Origin: Prorocentrum cordatum
Lineage: Eukaryota; Sar; Dinophyceae; Prorocentrales; Prorocentraceae
Direction of reading: 5' to 3'
DNA length: 64,000 nucleotides
NCBI GenBank assembly: GCA_963575745.1
Contig: CAUYUJ010013925.1
Location: 111,501-175,500, forward strand
The notes below the pieces were generated by a model. It was not told the origin of the DNA, did no database searches, and saw only the letters and a list, made by a program, of their open reading frames with translations. Position numbers and translations under genes: made by a program. Of this stretch, positions 1 through 9,191 are shown one piece after another. The number at the start of each line of letters is the position of its first letter. Positions within the stretch are counted from its first letter, which is position 1.

Positions 1-451
1 ACACGTTGTCGGTATTTTCTACTTAACTCGAGCTGTACGGCAGTTACAGTGCTGGTACGCACGCCTATCGCACGCAGAATGATCAGGCGCACACCTATCG
101 CACTCAGAATAATCAGGCGCGTTCGCCTGTTGAATCCAGAGCTCTGAACTCGGTCTGCTGCGCAATCTAGAATCACGAAACTGGTTGTATTATTCCATTC
201 ATCTTGAGAGCTACTGTCGACGTTCTGCACTCAGCTCGGGCTGTAGGGGGGGCTGCAGGGCGGGCAATCACAGGAATCGATTCGGAGACATGAGACGCGT
301 CTGTCTGTCGCATTCAGAGGTCCGAACTCGGTCTGATACTCGAGTTGGGCTGAAAAACTATTCGTTCTCTGCAATTTTCTTCGACATTATATGTTGTCAG
401 GAAGCTCTACGAGTCTCCCGGCGGTAACAAAGGTTGACGGTTTACCGCCGG
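1..451 (+). repeat. Satellite higher-order block 1 (partial) with foot hairpin
   Basis: Two to three diverged ~175-bp monomers, recognised by GAACTCGGTCTG, the AGGCGCG...CGCCT stem and GTCATCTTGA. They are followed by the conserved foot with GTTGTCAGGAAGCTCTACGAG and the TAA-type hairpin at 418-451 (CCGGCGGTAA pairing with TTACCGCCGG). Confidence 0.85.
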
Positions 452-506
452 CGCAGTACGGCGTTCCGCGCTTCGCTTCGCTATCCGGGTTTTGGACGCT
501 TAAGTA

Positions 507-861
507 CCTCGTAGAGCTCTTCGGCATCGATGAGCTAGAGGAATTCGGGCGCGGGGTGGAGCTAGTTGGTCGACCCGACCAGAACGGACAATGTGACAAC
601 TTTTAGGTGGTTTTGCGATTTTTTGAAAGATATTTGACCATTTATTTTGAGAAAGCAGATTTTTCGCACCTGTAGACAATTATGAGGACCTCAGCATCTT
701 AATATGAGCTCTGTACATGCACTTTCACATCGAAACACTTGGCGAAACCAACTCTATCTCAACATGAAAAAAAAACATGTTTTTTGATTTCCGAGAAATT
801 CTTCCAGAAGCCCTCTCTTTTGGTAGTGAGCGCTCTTACGCGTGTTAGGAGCTCTACGAGG
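507..861 (+). mobile_element. 355-bp terminal-inverted-repeat element, copy 1
   Basis: It begins with CCTCGTAGAGCTC and ends with its reverse complement GAGCTCTACGAGG. The interior includes GATGAGCTAGAGGAATTC and an AT-rich middle. The TGA-type hairpin (865-897) follows directly. No coding capacity is visible, so it resembles a MITE. Confidence 0.75.
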
Positions 862-1284
862 TTCCCGGCGGTGACCAGGTTTACGGTTCACCGCCGGCGC
901 CAGTAGCTCTTCGGCAAAGAGCTAAGAGGAATTCGGGCGCAGGGTGGAGCTAGTTGGCCGGCCCGACGAAAAGAGAGAATGTGGTAACTTGGGCTCGTCG
1001 TTTTTCACTTTGTGCAAAATTTTGAGGTTCGTTTTTAGAAGTGAGATTTTTATTCCCTGTAGTAAGCTATGGCGCACCTGCTGGTAAATTTTGCGTGGCT
1101 CTAGGTCCATTATTACTATGAAAACACTTGGAGAAACCCACTGTATGAAAACCGGAAAATCGTCATTTCTCGAATTTTTCGGCTCTCGCTTCCGAAGCTT
1201 CCTTCACGTGTCCGGAGGAACGCTGTGTAAGAAGAGAGCTCTACGAGGTGCCCGGCGGTAACTTGGTTAACGGTTTACCGCCGG
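862..1284 (+). repeat. Diverged TIR-element copy between two hairpins
   Basis: This stretch has the interior and right end of the 355-bp family, but the left terminus is replaced by CAGTAGCTCTTCGG right after the hairpin at 865-897. It ends with GAGCTCTACGAGG and a further hairpin at 1252-1284. Confidence 0.65.
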
Positions 1285-1309
1285 TTCCCAGTTCCGGCGC
1301 GCTGGAGAG

Positions 1310-2623
1310 CTAGTTGGCACGAAAAATATCGACGGATTTTTTGATGACTTTTGGTGGGTTGAAAATTTTGTTCTCGAAATTTACCATTCGTTAGAGCTCT
1401 AGTATTTTTTTCCATGATATTCGATCTTATTCCCGCTCGCCATCTTGATCTCAGCTCGATCGGTAACTTTGAAGGCCAAAAAGCAGGCAGGCGGGAACGG
1501 CCGTTTCGAGTCATCTTGATACGCGCTGTCGGTATTTTGTACTTAACTCGAGCTCTAGGGCAGCTACAGAGCTGGTAAGCATAGCTATCGCACTCAGAAC
1601 CATCACGCGCGTTCGCTTGTTGAATAGATATGTCTGAACTCGGCCTGTGAGCCGAGCTAGGTCCGCAAGCCTATTCGTATTATTGGAGTCATCTTGACAG
1701 AATCTGTCGCTATTTTGTACTTAACTCGAGCTGTAGGGTAGCTACAGAGCTGGTAAGCACAACTATCGCATTCAGAATGATCAGGCGCGTTTGCTTGTTG
1801 AATCGAGAGGTCTGAACTCGTTCTGTGAGCCGAACTAGGTTCACAAATCTATTCGTACTATTCGAGTCATCTTGACAGAAACTCTCGGTTTTCTGTACTT
1901 AACTCGAGCTGTAGGGCAGCTACAGAGCTGGTAAGCACATCTATCGCATCCAGAATGATTAGGCGTTCGCCTGTTGAGGTCTGAACTCGGTCTGTCAGCC
2001 GAGCTAGGCCCGCAATCCTATTCGTATTATTCGAGTCATCTAGACAGAAACTCTCGGTTTTCTGTACTTAACTCGAGCTGTGAGACAGCTACAGCGCTGA
2101 TATTCATTGAAACTGATTCAGATTCGTCAGTTGCGTTTGTCTGTCGAATCCAGAGCTCTGAACTCGGTCTTCTGCCGATCTAGAATCGCGAAATTATTCG
2201 TATTGGTCGAGTCATCTTGAGAAGTGCTCTCGGTTTTCTCACTTAACTTGCGCCAAGAGGGGGCTACAGTGCTGGTTGTCATACGAATCGATTTAAAGAG
2301 ATCATGCGCGTCCGTCTGTCGAATCCAGAGCTCGGAACTCGGTCTGCTGCCCGAACTAGGTTCGCGAAACTATTGTATTGTTCGTCCTGAGTGATGCTGT
2401 CGGTTTTCTGCAGTGATCTCGGGCTGTAGGGGGGCTGCGGGGCTGGTAATGACAGGAGTCGCTTCGCAGACATCAGACGCGTCCGCTTGTCACATTCAGA
2501 GGTCAAAAAATATTGACTATGAGTCAGAATGTTGGTAGGTGCTGTCGATTTTCTCATCTTAAGTCGAGCTTGGAAGCTCTACGAGTTCCCCGGCGGTAAC
2601 CAAGGTTGACGGTTTACCGCCGG
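1310..2623 (+). repeat. Satellite higher-order block 2
   Basis: The head segment around 1390-1480 contains GATATTCGATCTTATTC and CTCAGCTCGATCGG. About six monomers follow, with anchor GAGTCAT at 1686, 1864, 2033 and 2209, so the period is 169-178 bp. The foot hairpin is at 2590-2623. No gene was found. Confidence 0.9.
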
Positions 2624-2709
2624 CGCCCAGTAATTCCGGCGCGCTGGAGAGCTAGTTGGCTCGAAAAAAAAGAACTAAAGTTTTCACAACTTTTGGTCGG
2701 TTGAAAATA

Positions 2710-3062
2710 CCTCGTAGAGCTCTTCGGCATCGATGAGCTAGAGGAATTCCGGCGCGGGGTGGAGCTAGTTGGCCGACCCGGCCAGAAAGGACACTGTGGC
2801 AACTTTTGGGTGGTTTTGCGAACATTTGAAAGATATTTGACCATTTATTTTGAAAAGCAGATTTTTACGCCGAGCATTGGCATATGAACTCCTCTCTGAC
2901 AGCAGCTCAGCTCTCTCGATGCATTTTTGCATGAGTTGACTTCCGGGAACTGAGCGAATATGAACATCGAAAAAATCGAATTTCAAGATTTTCGTAAAAT
3001 CTTTTTTTTTAAATTCTGTGTCGATTCTCTGCACTCTTACGAGTGAGAGGAGCTCTACGAGG
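2710..3062 (+). mobile_element. 355-bp TIR element, copy 2
   Basis: Bounded by CCTCGTAGAGCTC and GAGCTCTACGAGG. The hairpin that follows it is the one split by the LINE. Confidence 0.75.
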
Positions 3063-3073
3063 TTCCCGGCGGT

Positions 3074-3083
3074 GACCAGGTTG
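3074..3083 (+). repeat. Left target-site duplication of the LINE
   Basis: GACCAGGTTG, identical to 9182-9191. It is the loop and part of the stem of the hairpin repeat into which the element inserted. Confidence 0.9.
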
Positions 3084-3172
3084 CTGCTGTCCCTCCTCGG
3101 GGATCTCAGCGGTGGCCTGGCCCGTCGGGGGCCTCCTCAAGCCTGTCTCCTCAGGCTGCTCCCTGGGCGGCC

Positions 3173-4711
3173 GTGGGCGCGCGTGGGTGCGCGCTGGCCC
3201 ATAAGTTCGTGTACTTCGTCGGCTGCAACCTCCTGGACGTGCTGCGCATAGGTCGCTGCATTTGTTCCCTGCTCGTGTTAGCGGGTGAGCCCACACGTGC
3301 CGCTGGAGGCGCAAGGCCGCTACCTGTTGCACTTGTATCTTTGCTGTTTGCTTGTGATACTCTTGGGAGCCCAGCACTTACCAGTTTTGCTCTGGCAGTT
3401 GAGAAGGACACTTTGACCGTTTTTGTTGCAGCAGATTTCATCACGTACCGACTTTCACCTTCACGGGGTTGGGATAAGTTTCTTGAAGAACTCGAGGACG
3501 AACACTATCGTGATCTGGAGGCTAGTAGGTGCCCTACTTGTCGAGCTTATCGGTATTCTACTTCCAGTTGTGGGCAGTGTGATCTTAAGAGGAAGATGGT
3601 TCCGACTTCTGATGATGATATGGGAACTGAGGGCAACGGAGAGAAGCGACAGAGGAAGCTCCTGGAAGATAGACGTCTTCTTGGTGATGCCGAGGGTGGT
3701 GGAGGTGGGGCAGTTAGTGGGAATGGAAGTGGTAGTAGTGGAGGAGGAGGAGGTGATGCTGGAGATCTGGCCACTATGCTCCGTGCACAGTTCGATGCCA
3801 TGCGTGAAGATATGCAGAGGATGCTTATGCAGAACTCTGTTGACATCAAAGAGCAGATTCAAACGAGGGTATCAGAGCAGGTTGCCCCTATTGCTTCGTC
3901 GGTGCAGGAGATTCGTTCAGCTCAGGAGGCCCAGGCGAAAGAGATCAAAGCACTTCAGTCTCAGATGAACTCTAGAGATCCCTGGGCAGATTCATCATCT
4001 CTGGGAGGTGCGTCTACTCGTGATTCTCGTACTGCTGACTTCCAGAGACCCTTTGTACCACATGTTCCGACTTGGATCCAGGTGAGCGGCTTCGCGCAAG
4101 AGGACCCCCGAAAGGTTGAAACTCGAGATAAGGCCAAGATCCAGGTCACCACAGTTAGGAACATGATAGGTAAGTTGTACACACTATCGCAAGCACTGGA
4201 GAGTGACGTTACTAAGATCTTCGACAGAGGTAGGACGGACGGGGATATCGCTTCCAATCGATTTGGTGTGACCAAGTTTCGCATATACTTCATGCCAGGG
4301 ACTTCGAAAGAGACGGTCTGGGAAGTACGCAACGAGTGGGCCTCAGCCTGGTCCAATTCGTGCCCTGATCTGGTCGGTTGTCAGAATAGTTTTGGACCAT
4401 GCAAAGATCGACACCTCGGTTGGTTTGTCCAACCGGCACCACAGGACCGACGTAGAGTGGGGGAGACTCGCAAGGCGACTGCGATCTTGCATAAGCTCAA
4501 GACTGTTGCCACTGCTCTCATCACTTTTGAGCCTGAAGGGCCTGCAAAGGCTTGGGCATACCTGCAGAAGGATAGTCAGAGTGATAAAGTGTGTGTAGGT
4601 ACGTGGACGGATACCGTGGGATGGAAGTTCGTGTCCGAGCGGGTCCAGCACATCGATCCAGATCTGGACTGCAAGACTTGGGAGAGGCAGGTGAATAGCA
4701 GCTCGTGACGG
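3173..4711 (+). CDS. LINE ORF1, nucleic-acid-binding (gag-like) protein
   Basis: Open frame of about 511 codons, and open further upstream to the element boundary at 3084. There is a CxxC...CxxC cluster at residues ~120-136 (CPTC and CGQC), which may be a zinc-binding finger. A Gly/Ser-rich linker follows at ~180-205, then an amphipathic segment rich in Gln and Glu (~210-270) that looks like a coiled coil. The C-terminal ~230 residues are a basic globular region that could be an RRM-like or chaperone domain. Position 3173 is only a GTG; the first in-frame ATG is at 3596, after the Cys cluster. The true start is therefore uncertain and may be lost by 5' truncation. By analogy with other LINE ORF1 proteins it would bind element RNA. 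The assignment rests on position and architecture, not on a recognised family. Confidence 0.7.
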
Positions 4712-4729
4712 TGCCCAGCTTCTGTTGGA

Positions 4730-5509
4730 GGTTGGAACGTTCGGAGGTTGGGAAGATACACCTCCGAGTGCATGAATCACATTGCCGAATTAAAGATTTC
4801 CATCGTCGGGGTCCAAGAGAGCCAGTTCTTACACGACTTGGATCTTGCAGATGCGGGTTGGGATATACATCGCTCGGCAGATGAAGGGGAGAACGTGGGG
4901 AGACGGGCTGCCATCTTGTGCCGAGGTGTATGGAGACATCTGCTTATCGATGTTGTGTGTGGTCGCCGCTGGGTCATTGCAATCTTTCGCAAGCTCATCT
5001 TCGTTTCTGTCTATCTCCCTCATAAGGAGTCTGAGCGGGGTGCACAGGGTGAAGCACGCCGTTCTCCTGAAGGGTTTCTTGCTAGTTTCAAGCTCTATAC
5101 GGACGTGTTATCGGATCTTGTTGCACATGTCTCTGCGGCCAAAAAGCGATTTCACATTGAGGAGGTTGTTATCTCGGCTGACGCCAACGTGGAGGTTTTC
5201 CCGCACCACAGGATCAATGGGGTGGAGGTTACGGGGGAGGCGGTGAATGGGCCTATACGTAAGAGGGGGAGGTCTAGTGGAGGTGACGAAAGTAGAGCCA
5301 ACAGGATGAGGGAGATGTACTCGGGGGCCTTTCTGAAGACCATGGGGGCCCTCAAGTTGCAGCTAGCCAACACTTTTGGGACTCGTCAGCCTACTTGGAG
5401 ACACAATTCGAGCACATACGAGCACGTCTATGATGACTCCAGAGGCGACTTGTTCTTGGGTTGTGCCGTCCCAGGTCCCACGGTCGGAGGCGACGGAAAG
5501 GACGTTTAA
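4730..5509 (+). CDS. LINE ORF2 part 1, apurinic-type (APE) endonuclease
   Basis: Frame 2 reads GGWNVRRLGRY near 4730, then VGVQES, VYLPH, a SADANV Asp/Asn pair and TWRH at ~5395. These are the ordered motifs of exonuclease/endonuclease/phosphatase-fold endonucleases of non-LTR elements: Asn near the N terminus, catalytic Glu in QE, DxN, and a Trp-Arg-His segment. The enzyme nicks target DNA to prime reverse transcription. The frame stops at 5509, but the last expected motif (Ser/Asn-Asp-His) is read as NDHKLLCAD in frame 3 at ~5509-5535. A one-base frameshift therefore lies between about 5427 and 5513. No ATG is present at the apparent N terminus, so the protein probably starts through continuous translation or from a site I cannot define. 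Confidence 0.85.
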   Translation, partial: GWNVRRLGRYTSECMNHIAELKISIVGVQESQFLHDLDLADAGWDIHRSADEGENVGRRAAILCRGVWRHLLIDVVCGRRWVIAIFRKLIFVSVYLPHKESERGAQGEARRSPEGFLASFKLYTDVLSDLVAHVSAAKKRFHIEEVVISADANVEVFPHHRINGVEVTGEAVNGPIRKRGRSSGGDESRANRMREMYSGAFLKTMGALKLQLANTFGTRQPTWRHNSSTYEHVYDDSRGDLFLGCAVPGPTVGGDGKDV

Positions 5510-8500
5510 CGATCACAAGCTCTTGTGTGCCGATATGCCCGCCCAGCATGCTCAGTTGAGGTATCGACGTCGGCCTCAGCTCAAGACCTGGAAGCTTCAG
5601 CCAGGGTTCGAGCTCCAGCAGACAGCCGGCTTGGAGAGAGCGATTTGCCAGCCCGAGCTCGTGAATCAGATCCACACGGATGTAGGTTTTGAGGTCATGA
5701 CACAGAGTATACTTGAGGGTGCCAGTGAGACTTTGGATATCTCCCGTTCCCGTGGTCAGCCTGTTTCAGACTATCCCAGATATTCGGAGGAGGATTTACT
5801 GATAAATGAGGAGTTCTTTAAGGTCAGGAAGAGGTGGAGGGTGGCACGATATGGCGGGGCTAACGTGGGACAGGAGGAGTACGAGAGAGTCCAGGAGGAG
5901 TACAAGGGGACAGCAAGGAGGTGGCGTCGAGTACGTAAGCGTCATGATCGTGCATGTGAGCTTTACCGTATTCGTGATGGTGTCCGTCGTAGGCCTGTTA
6001 TTACGCACATGTATGTTGACGGGGTCCTCACGCGTGACCAGGAGAAGTGGATTGAGGGCCTTCGGCGGCATGGGCTCCTGAGGTACTCCAGCGATCCCCA
6101 CCGACAGGACACCAACGCGTGCTTGGATGAGCTTAAGAACCAGTGTAAGGCCCTGCGAGACTCTGGAGAGCCCCACCGCAACCCGATCAACATGGGTCTC
6201 TTGCTGGAGGCACGGTCTAGACTCAGGGAAGGACGGGCAACAGGTGCAGACGGGGTGACGTCATCGGTGCTCAAAGCATTGCCATGGGAAGCCCTCCGAC
6301 ACATACTTACCTTATTCCGTTTGCTGTACGATCAGAAACATGTTTCACCGAAGTCCTGGAGAGAGATCTTGGTATGCTTGATGCCTAAGAATCCCAAGGC
6401 TCGTGATTTTGAAGAAACGCGGGCCCCCTCACTTCTTTCTCATTTTGGTAAGTGGTATAGCAGTTGTCTATGTGTACTTCTAGAGCACCGCGTTCGGCAG
6501 GCTGCGCCGCCAGGTTGCAACTTATATGGCTTTATTGCGGGGCACAAATGTTATGAGGTCACGGCCCCCCTCAAACGTCTTGCTCAACACGGCGTTGTGT
6601 GGGGGGAGGAGGAGAGTCTTTATCTTGCAAGTGCTGACATTGAAAATGCGTTTGATAATTTCACGGTGAGATGTGCAGCAGAGGCGCTTTTATTCCATCA
6701 TGTCCATCCTGCCCTTGTGTATGCTGTCTTTGAGAGTTATGCTTGTAATGCGGCAGAGATCAGCTTCCAACAGTGTTCTACGACCATCTCGTGGGATACT
6801 TGCATACGTACAGGCTCCTTGGAGGCGCCTTTGCTGTTTGTTGCCCAGACACTTCGTATGCTTGCACCAGTGGCGGCAGGTTGGAGGCAGTCTGGATACG
6901 GCGTCAGGCTCACTGATGAGGCATCCAATCTCTTGGTCAACCACTGGCTGTGGGCAGACAATATTTTGCTGGCAGCAGCTTCCAGGCGAGAACTGACTCA
7001 TATGCTCGAGGACTTGACTGGGGTCCTCCAGCGTTTCGGTTTCAACTGGAAAGCATCTTCGATGGAGTTCTTGGCTTGTGGCGTTCAAGGTCCATTGCAG
7101 GATATCCGCCTGCCTGTGCCGGGGCTCCTGCCTGCTGAGATGGGTAGGAAGCGTTCTCGTGGGGCTTCCCAGAGCGACGCAGGCACTTCGGAGGAGATGA
7201 TAGTGAGGCAGGTGGAGAGGATGGAGGTTCTCGGCACGCTATTGGATGTACGATTTCAGGATCATGACGACATTAAGCACCGACTGGAGAAGGCACGGAG
7301 GGTCTTCATGAGTGAGATTTCTTTTTACTCGTCGCCCGTGGTTCCGCTTCGTTGTAAGTTTCAGCGTTATGATAGCAGGGTCAGAAGTTGCTTTCTGTAC
7401 GGCTTGGAGGGTACGACTCTGGATTCGAGTAGTCTCCAACAGATACATGCAGCTGAAGGCAACTTCTTGTCCACCATGAGACGTCTCAAAAAGAAGATCA
7501 CGGAGTCCTGGGGAGAGTACTGGGGCAGGAGGATTAAGGGTGGCCGTCGCTTATTGAAGTGGGCCCGTAAGCCTTCGATGGTCCAGCTCGCCCTTCATCG
7601 CCAGTGGCTCTTCGCCAAACATGTTGTGAGCACAATCCATGAGGAACATAGTCGGGTGGATGAGGACGCACTCAGTCAGGGCATTCTTTATCATGAGCCA
7701 CGAGATCCTGATATTTTTGGTGGTTCGCAGCGTTTCTTGGAGTTATCGGTTCCCTCGCCTACCCCGAATGCCAGACAGCTCAACAGTTCGTGTAGGAGAA
7801 AGGCACAGAGCGCATCTTCCTTGGAAAGTAGATCAGTTCGCAGACGTATATCGGAGAACACGGCATATGAGCATCATGATTCACAACATGTACATGAGCC
7901 TGTTCGTAAGCGGGTACGCCATACCTATGCACGGGAGGAGGAAGGAGGATTGCCCACTGCCAGTATGCAGAGCGCCTTGACGATGATGCACGCGTCGGGG
8001 GAGTGGACTGAGCAGCGTGACGTACATGTTAGAGCTCTCCCTGGGGGCCGAAGGTTTACTAGACCCTGTCGTCATCGAGTCTTGACGGGACTCAGGCCTT
8101 GGTTCGAGGTCGTCGAGCACGCGCACGGGGTTCATTGGGATCGCACGATGGTCTGGAATGAAACTGGCTGGCGTTCTTTCCTGGTGGGTACCCTGGCGGC
8201 CCTGGACTTGGATGATCTTCTCGAGTTCTGCCTTCTTCGGGATCCCTTCACGGGTGAGTTCAAGCAGGAGGAGGAGGGGGAGGAGAAGTCTGAGGAGCAG
8301 CAACGACGGGAAAATGAACGGGTGGCGAAACGACTGGCCGCGATAAATGATGATGAAACCACTTGGCGTGGGGAAGGGGGTGGATATGGCTTGGAGCTCC
8401 GTGGGGATAGCCAGTGTGTTGTGCGCTGGCTTGATGGAAGATATCGCTGTCATAATGAAGTATACCGCCGCACGATCAAGGGTATGCAGAACCGCCTCCA

Positions 8501-8951
8501 CAGAATGAGTGAGGACCATCATCTTGTCACGGCTGAAGTGGGAAGGGATATGTGGAAATGGGTGTATAGGGAGGGCAACGATGAGGCGGACTATGAGACA
8601 CATCTTGCACGTGAGGGTGAAGTAACTTCTGATGTTCGTTGGAATCATAACACTCTTTATCATATTAGATCGGGTCATTATATTGTTCGTGCACTTAGAG
8701 GAGCTTTTGACGGTGGGCGGTGTGAGCGTGGCACCTCGTGTGGCTGGGTTATTGATGTTTATCTTGTTCCCTCTCTTCCTCCTCACCAGCTTCCCCCTGG
8801 ACTTGTGCAGGGTGGATGGCACCCTGGAGTTGGCCGCAGAGGTTTCATGATCCCTAGCCATTGCACGATCACACAGGCCGAGTTGGCAGCTGCACATTCT
8901 CTTCTCAATGGCATTGCCGAGATGTGTATACACGTACAACTTGGCAGGTGA
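5376..8951 (+). CDS. LINE ORF2 part 2, reverse transcriptase with C-terminal permuted RNase H
   Basis: Frame 3 is open for 1191 codons; only the part from ~5500 onwards is meaningful, because the preceding region is read in the endonuclease frame. RT motifs appear in order: GRATGADGVTSS, LMPKNPKARDFEETRAPSLL, motif A SADIENAFDN (Asp 421 and Asp 427), motif B RTGSLEAPLLF (Gly 480), and motif C WADNILLAA (Asp 528, Asn 529). Residues ~620-960 are a basic region with no recognised domain. Residues 1005-1080 match the second half of RNase HI: GDSQCVV (Asp 1011) and WKWVYREGNDEAD (Asp 1072). Residues ~1105-1190 match the first half: AFDGGRCERGTSCGWVI (Asp 1112) and TITQAELAAAHSLLNGI (Glu 1169). The order is swapped relative to normal RNase H. 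The stop is at 8949-8951. Confidence 0.92.
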   Translation: MGLVSLLGDTIRAHTSTSMMTPEATCSWVVPSQVPRSEATERTFNDHKLLCADMPAQHAQLRYRRRPQLKTWKLQPGFELQQTAGLERAICQPELVNQIHTDVGFEVMTQSILEGASETLDISRSRGQPVSDYPRYSEEDLLINEEFFKVRKRWRVARYGGANVGQEEYERVQEEYKGTARRWRRVRKRHDRACELYRIRDGVRRRPVITHMYVDGVLTRDQEKWIEGLRRHGLLRYSSDPHRQDTNACLDELKNQCKALRDSGEPHRNPINMGLLLEARSRLREGRATGADGVTSSVLKALPWEALRHILTLFRLLYDQKHVSPKSWREILVCLMPKNPKARDFEETRAPSLLSHFGKWYSSCLCVLLEHRVRQAAPPGCNLYGFIAGHKCYEVTAPLKRLAQHGVVWGEEESLYLASADIENAFDNFTVRCAAEALLFHHVHPALVYAVFESYACNAAEISFQQCSTTISWDTCIRTGSLEAPLLFVAQTLRMLAPVAAGWRQSGYGVRLTDEASNLLVNHWLWADNILLAAASRRELTHMLEDLTGVLQRFGFNWKASSMEFLACGVQGPLQDIRLPVPGLLPAEMGRKRSRGASQSDAGTSEEMIVRQVERMEVLGTLLDVRFQDHDDIKHRLEKARRVFMSEISFYSSPVVPLRCKFQRYDSRVRSCFLYGLEGTTLDSSSLQQIHAAEGNFLSTMRRLKKKITESWGEYWGRRIKGGRRLLKWARKPSMVQLALHRQWLFAKHVVSTIHEEHSRVDEDALSQGILYHEPRDPDIFGGSQRFLELSVPSPTPNARQLNSSCRRKAQSASSLESRSVRRRISENTAYEHHDSQHVHEPVRKRVRHTYAREEEGGLPTASMQSALTMMHASGEWTEQRDVHVRALPGGRRFTRPCRHRVLTGLRPWFEVVEHAHGVHWDRTMVWNETGWRSFLVGTLAALDLDDLLEFCLLRDPFTGEFKQEEEGEEKSEEQQRRENERVAKRLAAINDDETTWRGEGGGYGLELRGDSQCVVRWLDGRYRCHNEVYRRTIKGMQNRLHRMSEDHHLVTAEVGRDMWKWVYREGNDEADYETHLAREGEVTSDVRWNHNTLYHIRSGHYIVRALRGAFDGGRCERGTSCGWVIDVYLVPSLPPHQLPPGLVQGGWHPGVGRRGFMIPSHCTITQAELAAAHSLLNGIAEMCIHVQLGR

Positions 8952-9181
8952 CTGTTTGTGTATAATATCTGCATAGCTCCGCTGTTGTAAGATACATGCT
9001 TAGCCCCACTGTTTCTTGATGTGTGTATATTCCTGTGCAGCTTCGCTGTTGTATCATATATGCACAGCTACGCTGACTTGTATATCGCACAGCTCCGCTG
9101 TTAGTGCTTAGGTTGCCTGTAGGTAATCCTACCGCTGGCCCTGCCCCCTAAGGGGGCTCGAATCGGGCCCCGCAGACCGCA
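8952..9181 (+). other. LINE 3' untranslated region
   Basis: This stretch has about four diverged copies of a short motif ending in GCTCCGCTGTT or similar (8977-9101), separated by TGTATA-like spacers. An inverted GCCCCCT/AGGGGGC pair follows at 9143-9157. A 3' repeat and stem near the terminus could be the site recognised by the element's own reverse transcriptase. There is no poly-A tail. Confidence 0.6.
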
Positions 9182-9191
9182 GACCAGGTTG
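9182..9191 (+). repeat. Right target-site duplication of the LINE
   Basis: GACCAGGTTG. It is followed at once by ACGGTTCACTGCCGG, the right arm of the interrupted hairpin, whose left arm lies at 3065-3074. Confidence 0.9.

Larger units (their letters stand above)
3084..9181 (+). mobile_element. Non-LTR (LINE-type) retrotransposon, about 6.1 kb
   Basis: The element is bounded by a perfect 10-bp direct repeat, GACCAGGTTG, at 3074-3083 and 9182-9191. Joining the flanks rebuilds a hairpin repeat found many times elsewhere in the window, so the empty site is known. It carries an ORF1 with a Cys finger and coiled coil, then endonuclease, reverse transcriptase and RNase H regions. There are no long terminal repeats and no poly-A tail; the 3' end reads GCAGACCGCA before the duplication. 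The reading frame of ORF1 is open right up to the 5' boundary, which fits a 5'-truncated insertion, although a start at the first ATG (3596) is also possible. The reading frame breaks once between endonuclease and RT, so this copy is probably inactive. Confidence 0.9.

Noticed and set aside
7881-8939. Minus-strand frame of 352 codons in the LINE
   Set aside because: It is a shadow of the RNase H end of ORF2; it has no recognisable motif and starts at no plausible site.
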